A stretch of 14,294 nt of DNA from the NCBI GenBank assembly GCA_002690445.1, contig NZER01000390.1, positions 1 to 14,294 on the forward strand, in the 5' to 3' direction. This DNA is from Candidatus Pacearchaeota archaeon (GTDB lineage Archaea; Nanoarchaeota; Nanoarchaeia; Pacearchaeales; GW2011-AR1). How positions within the stretch are numbered: position 1 is the stretch's first letter; each line of letters begins with the position of its first letter. Below are positions 6,187 through 12,100 of this stretch, piece after piece. Position numbers and translations under genes: made by a program. Under the pieces are notes generated by a model that worked only from the letters and a program-made list of their open reading frames with translations, was not told where the DNA came from and did not search any database.

Positions 6187-6657
6187 ATGTCAAGAACTGT
6201 AAAAAGTGGCAGACGTGCTCGAAGCCAAGGAGGGTATGTTAAGTCTTCACCAAGTGGGCAAATACAAATTCCTAAAGGAACAACTGCTAACAGATCTCAA
6301 GCTCCAAAAAGAGGTATGTTTAGATATAATAAATCAGTTGAGAGATTAGAATTTTATAACGGAACTACATGGCAACAAATTGGTGGCGGAACTTCAGGGA
6401 AAGCAACGATTACCGCTGACACATATACCGGCGATGGTACAACTACTGTATTTGGTTCCGGAGCCGCAAGTGGTGATTCAACAGTAGAAGCACCTTTGTC
6501 TTTCACACCAGCGGCTGATCAAAATTTATTGGTGTTTATTGATGGTGTATTTCAACCAGACACATCTTATAGTGTATCAGGAGTTGCAATAACATTTGGA
6601 TCTGCTCCAGGTGGTGGAACTAAAATTGTTGTATTACACGGATTCGATAGTATTTAA
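6187..6657 (+). CDS. Small modular appendage protein with HGFD C-terminal module
   Basis: This 156-residue protein starts 3 nt after the previous stop. A basic N-terminus (SRTVKSGRRARSQGG, 2-16) is followed by a GTTA-type segment (IPKGTTANRSQAPKRGMFRY, about 28-47, then NGTTWQQIGGG). A C-terminal module (75-156) begins ITADTYTGDG, contains VFIDGVFQPDTSYSVSG and ends VVLHGFDSI. The two latter modules recur at the end of the gene at 7876 and inside the giant gene at 9185, where they also stand in this order. It therefore looks like a stand-alone tip built from the last two modules of a longer fibre. The basic N-terminus may dock onto another protein. It is the last gene of the unit from 5038 and ends 1 nt before an opposing gene. 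Confidence 0.72.
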   Translation: MSRTVKSGRRARSQGGYVKSSPSGQIQIPKGTTANRSQAPKRGMFRYNKSVERLEFYNGTTWQQIGGGTSGKATITADTYTGDGTTTVFGSGAASGDSTVEAPLSFTPAADQNLLVFIDGVFQPDTSYSVSGVAITFGSAPGGGTKIVVLHGFDSI

Positions 6658-6658
6658 A

Positions 6659-7804
6659 TTAAGCAATTAAACCAAAAGGTGACCAACTACCTGGTGAACC
6701 ACCTCTAACACAAACCCAACCTGCATAATTTCCAGTCATTGGTTCTGTATTATAACAGATATCACCTCGTTGCCAATTTCCTTCTTTAGGAGATTGATTA
6801 TTAGATGTTATTGTTGTTGAATTAAACCTTATGTTACCGTCAATATCAAGTGCTTGAGAAGGTCTTTTAATACCAACACCAACTCGCCCATCGGAAGTAA
6901 TTGTAATTTGTGTCTTGCCATTACCTATATCAAGATTAGAATTAGAATGCATACCAATAAATGCTCTGCCATCCGAAAAATCTAACACTATTTGATCTCC
7001 ACCTTGATCAACAGCAAAGTATCCTTCTGGCTTTGTTGTATTAATACCTACCCGATGACCATCTACACTTAACGTAGAACCAACTTGTAATTTTTTTAAT
7101 ACTCCAACATTTTGTAATGCTGAATGTATTACTGAGTTACCTAATCTATCTTCCCATAAAACTTCACGTAAATTTATTCTTACAGATTTCTTAACATCAA
7201 AGTTATCTGCCTGTGCTTTTTTATAAATTAACCTATCACTGTTTATATGACCTTTTACAAATAAATTTTCTGCATGAATATTCTGCGACTGTATTTCAGG
7301 TGTTGATAGCCTATTAACTTTAACATTATGTAATGTAGCATCTCCACCTTCTATATTGCCTCTTAATTCAATCTTATCATCTTGTAAAATTAACTTTAAC
7401 TTTTTAGCATTATCTTTAATACCTTCTGATTTAAAATTAGTGATTGTACCTCCATCAATCCAATCACCAGACATTGAATTATTAGGTATTATAATATCAT
7501 CAAGTTCAATTGTATGTGCCCGTGCTTGAACAATTGGTTCTAATATTTTTACTCCTATAGGTACTTCTTTAATAACTTCAACTTCTTTTATTACTTCAAC
7601 TGGGACTTCTTTTATTACTTCAACAGGTTTTTCTACAATTTTCTCTACAATTTTTTCAAAACGAACAGGAACTTTTACTATAACCTCTTTCTCTACAATT
7701 TTTTCAACAGGGACTTCTTTTATTACTTCTTTTACTACTACCTTTTCGACAATTCGATCATGGTAAACAATTTTTGGTTGAACAATTGGCTCTAAAACTT
7801 TCAT
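6659..7804 (-). CDS. Tail-fibre-like protein with Val/Glu/Lys repeat stalk
   Basis: This 381-residue protein is encoded opposite to its neighbours. Residues 18-83 are a run of KEVIKEVPVEKIVEKEV-type repeats, probably an extended or coiled stalk, flanked by duplicate nonamers VLEPIVQPK (3-11) and ILEPIVQAR (88-96). A beta-rich body follows. RVGINTTKPE (251-260) and RVGVGIKRPSQALDIDG (307-323) match the 'VGIGTT-x-P-x-LDV-x-G' motif common in phage and bacterial surface fibres, and residues 341-381 (GDICYNTEP, YAGWVCVRGGSPGSWSPFG) resemble the C-terminal tip of such proteins. The ATG has no Shine-Dalgarno site; a promoter-like GGTAAATA on the minus strand ends 6 nt upstream. An adsorption role is inferred. 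It may have been gained separately or inverted, since it runs against the flow of the late region. Confidence 0.75.
   Translation of the reverse strand: MKVLEPIVQPKIVYHDRIVEKVVVKEVIKEVPVEKIVEKEVIVKVPVRFEKIVEKIVEKPVEVIKEVPVEVIKEVEVIKEVPIGVKILEPIVQARAHTIELDDIIIPNNSMSGDWIDGGTITNFKSEGIKDNAKKLKLILQDDKIELRGNIEGGDATLHNVKVNRLSTPEIQSQNIHAENLFVKGHINSDRLIYKKAQADNFDVKKSVRINLREVLWEDRLGNSVIHSALQNVGVLKKLQVGSTLSVDGHRVGINTTKPEGYFAVDQGGDQIVLDFSDGRAFIGMHSNSNLDIGNGKTQITITSDGRVGVGIKRPSQALDIDGNIRFNSTTITSNNQSPKEGNWQRGDICYNTEPMTGNYAGWVCVRGGSPGSWSPFGLIA
7526..7795 (-). repeat. Repeat stalk region flanked by 18-bp direct repeats
   Basis: The two ends of the stalk-coding region carry an 18-bp direct repeat with one mismatch (7526-7543 and 7778-7795), encoding the LEPIVQ segments. 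Between them (7556-7753) lie multiple short repeats encoding V-x-KEV and VEKIVEK units. Flanking direct repeats would let the whole stalk be lost or duplicated in frame by recombination (the copies are 252 bp apart, or 84 codons). Confidence 0.85.
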
Positions 7805-7810
7805 ATACAG

Positions 7811-7818
7811 TATTTACC
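7811..7818 (-). promoter_or_regulatory. Probable late promoter of the minus-strand fibre gene, leaderless arrangement
   Basis: On the minus strand the sequence reads GGTAAATA, then CTGTAT, then the ATG at 7804. The octamer matches TATAAATA at six of eight positions and keeps the TAAATAC core seen before 5052 and 7876. The 6-nt spacing to the start codon is identical to that at 5038. Confidence 0.6.
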
Positions 7819-7860
7819 TGCACATATTATCAGGGCCAATAGATCATCTTATCAACTGCA

Positions 7861-7868
7861 AATAAATA
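7861..7868 (+). promoter_or_regulatory. Late promoter of the second fibre gene, leaderless arrangement
   Basis: AATAAATA (seven of eight matches to the T4 late octamer) is followed by CAGTAAC and the ATG at 7876, a 7-nt gap with no Shine-Dalgarno sequence. It shares the 71-bp divergent intergenic region with the minus-strand promoter at 7811-7818. Confidence 0.7.
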
Positions 7869-7875
7869 CAGTAAC

Positions 7876-8799
7876 ATGGCCATACAAAAAGTCACAGGTG
7901 AAATAATTGAAAATAATCTGTTAAGAAGTGATTCTTTGGCATTTAACACAGATTTATTGTACATTGACGTTATCAATGACAGAATAGGTATCAACACGTC
8001 TGCACCAGGCACAGCACTAGATGTTACTGGTTCTATTCGTGTTACTGGTGATATGATAGTTCAAGGTAATTTGGATGTAGAAGGTCAGACATCTGTAATT
8101 GATACCGTGAATGTAGAAGTAGAAGATCCTATGTTATTATTAGGTAGAAATAATTCAGGATCAGACATTGACTTAGGTATCATGATGAACAGAGGTGCTG
8201 GCAATGACAATGCAGTAATATACTGGAATGAAGGTGAAGACACATTTAAAATGGTTACGTCATCATCTGCAGATTCAACTACATCTATAACAGATACAGC
8301 CTATGCACCATTGCAGGTTGGTAAAATTACAGTAGATCAAGAAATTGAAATAACAGACAATGAAATACGAACATTAACATCAAATACTGACTTGAGCTTA
8401 TCAGCCGCTGGTACAGGTAATGTTGTTTTTGAAGGAACTGGTCAAGTAACAGTACCAGTAGGTACAACCGCACAAAGACCACAAGCCGTTATAGGTATGA
8501 TACGTTTCAATTCAACAACTGGTTTTTATGAAGGTTCTGCAGATGGATCAACATATTCAGCATTTGACCTTCATCAACAAGGTGTACCTATAACAAAAGA
8601 TGTATACACTACTGGTAATGCATCTACTACAGATTTTACACTCACACTAGATCCATCAGCCGCTAATAATGTAATTGTGTATGTTGACAATGTAATACAA
8701 GAACCTGCACAAAATTATACTTTAAGCGGATCAACTCTTACACTAACATCAGCACCACATTCAGGTGCTAGAGTTATTGTTATGCATGGTTTTGACTAA
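7876..8799 (+). CDS. Modular tail-fibre-like protein
   Basis: This 307-residue protein has an N-terminal segment (1-54: MAIQKVTGEI, then NDRIGINTSAPGTALDVTG) that is also found at the start of the giant gene at 9185, so it probably anchors both to the same virion site. A display module follows at 73-126 (VNVEVEDPMLLLGRNNSG, MMNRGAGNDNAVIYWNEGED), then an NEI/SN segment (160-186), a GTTAQRP segment (194-231) and the C-terminal HGFD module (239-307). Five modules in this order are a compact version of the giant protein without its EKIE repeats. The last 39 nt overlap an opposing small gene. There is no Shine-Dalgarno site; a late promoter lies 7 nt upstream. A receptor-contact role is inferred. 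Confidence 0.75.
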   Translation: MAIQKVTGEIIENNLLRSDSLAFNTDLLYIDVINDRIGINTSAPGTALDVTGSIRVTGDMIVQGNLDVEGQTSVIDTVNVEVEDPMLLLGRNNSGSDIDLGIMMNRGAGNDNAVIYWNEGEDTFKMVTSSSADSTTSITDTAYAPLQVGKITVDQEIEITDNEIRTLTSNTDLSLSAAGTGNVVFEGTGQVTVPVGTTAQRPQAVIGMIRFNSTTGFYEGSADGSTYSAFDLHQQGVPITKDVYTTGNASTTDFTLTLDPSAANNVIVYVDNVIQEPAQNYTLSGSTLTLTSAPHSGARVIVMHGFD

Positions 8800-9063
8800 T
8801 TCTACAGGCTCTGCTTCAAGAGCCATAACTTGAGAAAAACGAGCCACATCACGTTTATCTTCAAAAAATACAGTAAGACCTTCAGAAGAAAACATTAATT
8901 CTGATTTCCATGCACCAAATTTAGCTCGCATGTTAGCAATTTCATCAACTATAATTCGAAATTCAGAAATTGTTTTTAATAAATCTGGTCTTTTACTCAT
9001 ATACTCAACTGATCTACTACGACATTTTGATGGCCATTTTATTGTTATTTTATACTCGTACAT
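8761..9063 (-). CDS. Small protein of unknown function, 100 residues
   Basis: I do not recognise this protein, but it reads like a real one: mixed composition, two aromatic-rich strands (MYEYKITIKWPSK, LTVFFEDKRDVARF) and a helix (LLKTISEFRIIVDEIANM). It lacks the Ser/Pro/Val bias of the antisense shadow frames in this region. Its last 13 codons overlap the end of the plus-strand fibre gene, tail to tail. TATAAATC on the minus strand lies 10 nt before the ATG, so any leader would be about 4-5 nt, and no Shine-Dalgarno site is visible. It is not modular like its neighbours and is probably not a fibre. It could be an assembly or regulatory accessory protein. Confidence 0.68.
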   Translation of the reverse strand: MYEYKITIKWPSKCRSRSVEYMSKRPDLLKTISEFRIIVDEIANMRAKFGAWKSELMFSSEGLTVFFEDKRDVARFSQVMALEAEPVELVKTMHNNNSST

Positions 9064-9073
9064 CTTTATTTTT

Positions 9074-9081
9074 GATTTATA
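9074..9081 (-). promoter_or_regulatory. Probable late promoter of the 100-residue minus-strand gene
   Basis: On the minus strand TATAAATC (seven of eight to the T4 late octamer) precedes the ATG at 9063 by 10 nt of A-rich sequence. The predicted leader is only a few nucleotides. Confidence 0.55.
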
Positions 9082-9125
9082 CCACTATTTAATCTATTAA
9101 CATATTATAAATTTAATGTGTACTA

Positions 9126-9133
9126 GATAAATA
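9126..9133 (+). promoter_or_regulatory. Probable late promoter of the giant fibre gene
   Basis: GATAAATA matches the T4 late octamer at seven of eight positions, 51 nt before the start codon at 9185. A second possible octamer, TATAAATT, lies at 9106-9113. Unlike its neighbours this gene therefore has a true leader, of about 45 nt. Confidence 0.65.
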
Positions 9134-9143
9134 TAACAAATAG

Positions 9144-9176
9144 AAGGTCCGTACAAAAACCTTTTATTAATAAAGG
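9144..9176 (+). promoter_or_regulatory. Leader with alternative hairpins around the Shine-Dalgarno site
   Basis: The segment ACCTTT (9159-9164) can pair in two exclusive ways: with AAGGT upstream (9144-9148, 10-nt loop), or through CCTTT with the Shine-Dalgarno AAAGG (9172-9176, 7-nt loop). The second pairing would hide the ribosome site and the first would free it. The pairings are short (5 bp), so a real switch is inference. Confidence 0.45.
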
Positions 9177-9184
9177 AAAACAAA

Positions 9185-12100
9185 ATGGCATTAGGTAGAA
9201 TTACAGGTGGTATGTTATCGGCTGAAATGGCTCGTGTAACAACTGATATAAAATTTTCTTCCTCTGGCGAAACTAACCTATTACACTTAGATTGTTCTAA
9301 TGATAGAGTAGGTATAGCAAAAGATCCTGCAGTACCTTTGGACGTTACAGGTGCAATAGCATCTACTACGACTATTACTGGATCAACGTCAGTAACAGGT
9401 GGAACACTAACAATAGCGGGCGGATCATTAACAGATTCATCAGGTGCTATTAGTTTTGGAAATGAAAACTTAACAACAACAGGACAAGTTAACACGTCAG
9501 GTGTTAGATTATTAGAAAACGAAATTACAACAATTAGATCAAATGATGATTTAGTGTTGAGTGCAAATGGTACAGGTGGTGTACAAATTGAAGGATCTTT
9601 AACCGTTTCATCGGACCTTACAGTTAACGGATCTACAACTACAGTAAACTCTACAACACTAACAGTTGATGACAAAAACATTGAACTTGCACATAGTCCA
9701 TCAGGTGCGGCGGCTTCAGATACTTTAGCTGACGGTGGTGGTATTATCCTAAAAGGTAGTACTGATCATACAATTTTATGGACTAACGCAACAGATGATT
9801 GGGACTTTACAGATTCAATTGATCTTGCGGCAGGTAAAACTTTCAAAATAGGAGGTACAACTGTAATTTCAAGCACTGAAGTTGCAGTAGCAACAGGTAC
9901 ATTTACAACTATAGTAGGAAATGCTATATCATCTGCAGATTCAAGTGCAATTCAAATTAATGATGCAATAAACGTATCAGGCGCAATTACTGGTGGATCA
10001 ACATTAACAGTTGATGGTGCGGCAACAATTACTGGTGCACAAACACTAACAGGTGCAACTACGGCGGCAACGTCAATAGTAATTGGTGGTGATGGTGCAA
10101 CAGTAACAGGTATTAAAGATGAAGACAATATGGCTTCAGATAGTGCTGTTAAACTTGCAACACAACAATCAATTAAAGCATATGTTGACGCTCAAGTGGA
10201 CACAGCAGACACTTTCTTAGAATTGTCAGATACTGCTGGATCGTACACAGCATCTGCTTTACTACAAGCGAATGCGGCCGGCAATGCAGTGGCAATGTCA
10301 GAAATAATTGTTACAGCATCTTCAAATGATATTACAGTAGCAAACGCAACATCAAACAAAGATATTATATTCCAAGTTAATGATGGCGGTTCTGCAACTG
10401 AGGTTATGAGATTAGATGGTGACGTTAGTGCTCTTAAAATGGCATCAGGTAAGCAATTACAACTTGGTGCGGCTGAAGAACATATTTCAGGTGATGGCAC
10501 TGATATTACATTTGTAGTAGGTGGTGGTGGTGATATTAATATCGGATCTGCTATTGGTTTAACATTTGGTAACGACGGAGAAAAAATTGAAGGCGATGGT
10601 ACAGATTTAACAATCACTGGTAATACTATTAATTTAACTGCAACAACAGACGTGGCATTAGCGGCAAATACTGGACTATTATTCGCAGGTACAGAAAAGA
10701 TTGAATCAGATGGTACTGACTTAACAATTACAGTTGGTGGTGGTGGTGACATTAACATTGGATCTGCAATTGGTGTAACATTTGGTGATGATGGCGAAAA
10801 AATTGAAGGTGATGGAACAGACTTAACTATTGCTTCAAGCAATGATCTTCATTTAACAGCAACAACAGATATTAACATTCCAGCAGATGTAGGATTAACA
10901 TTTGGTAATGACGCAGAAAAAATTGAAGGTGATGGTACAGATTTAACAATCGCTGGTAATAATATTAATTTAACAGCCGTTGCGGATGTTGTAATACCTG
11001 CTAACGTAGGAATAACATTCGGATCAGGAGAAAAAATTGAAGGCGACAGTACAAATTTAACTATTACATCAGGTGCAGATATTGCCTTAACAGCAACATC
11101 TGATGTAAATCTTCCAGCTAACGTTGGATTAACATTCGGTGATGACGGTGAAAAGATAGAAGGAAATGGAACAAAATTAACAATAGCTTCAAGTGATGCA
11201 ATTGATTTAACTGCAACTACTGATGTGGTTATTCCTGCTAACGTAGGAATTACATTTGGTAGTGGTGAAAAGATTGAAGGTGATAACACAGACTTAACAG
11301 TAACATCTGGTGCTAAGATTAACTTAACAGCAACAACAGATGTACAAATTCCAAATGATATTGGTGTATTATTTGGAGCTGGTGGAGAAAAAATTGAATC
11401 AGATGGAACAAATTTAACTGCTACAGTAACTGGTGACTTTATTATTAGTGGTACAACTAACTTAAGAGTACCTATAGGTTCAACAGGAGAAAGATCAGGT
11501 ACAGTTGCTGGATCATTACGTTACAACTCGACCCTAAGTCGATTTGAAGGATACACAAACAGTTGGGGAACAATAGGTGGAGGCGGTACATTAATACTTG
11601 TTGATGATTCCTCTACAACAGTATCAGTTGATATAGCCGCTGAAAGTGTAACAATTGCAGGCGGTACAAACATTACTACAACAATTGCGGGTGATGGTGT
11701 ATCAATAGCACTAGATGCCGTATTAGCAGTTGGAACATCATTGTCAATTGCAGGTTCAGGTGCAACTGTAACAGGTATTTTAGATGAAGATGCAATGGGA
11801 TCAGATAGTGCTGTTAAACTAGCAACACAACAATCAATTAAAGCCTATGCTGATACTATCCCAGTTCTTACACCAACAGGTGGTACACTTGCGATTACTG
11901 GCAACCAAACAATTTCAGGAAACTTAACTGTTAGTGGTGATACAGTTACACAGTCAACTACTAACACAGTTATTGCAGACAATATTATTGAGTTAAACAA
12001 CGGTATATCTGCCAGCACAAATGATGCAGGTATCATAATTGAACGTGGATCAACAGGCAACAATGCATGTATTATTTGGGACGAATCTGCAGACAGATTT

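Noticed and set aside
9097..9681. Minus-strand open frame over the start of the giant gene and its leader
   Set aside because: It spans the leader, promoter and N-terminal segment of a well-supported plus-strand gene and shows no start signal or recognisable protein pattern.
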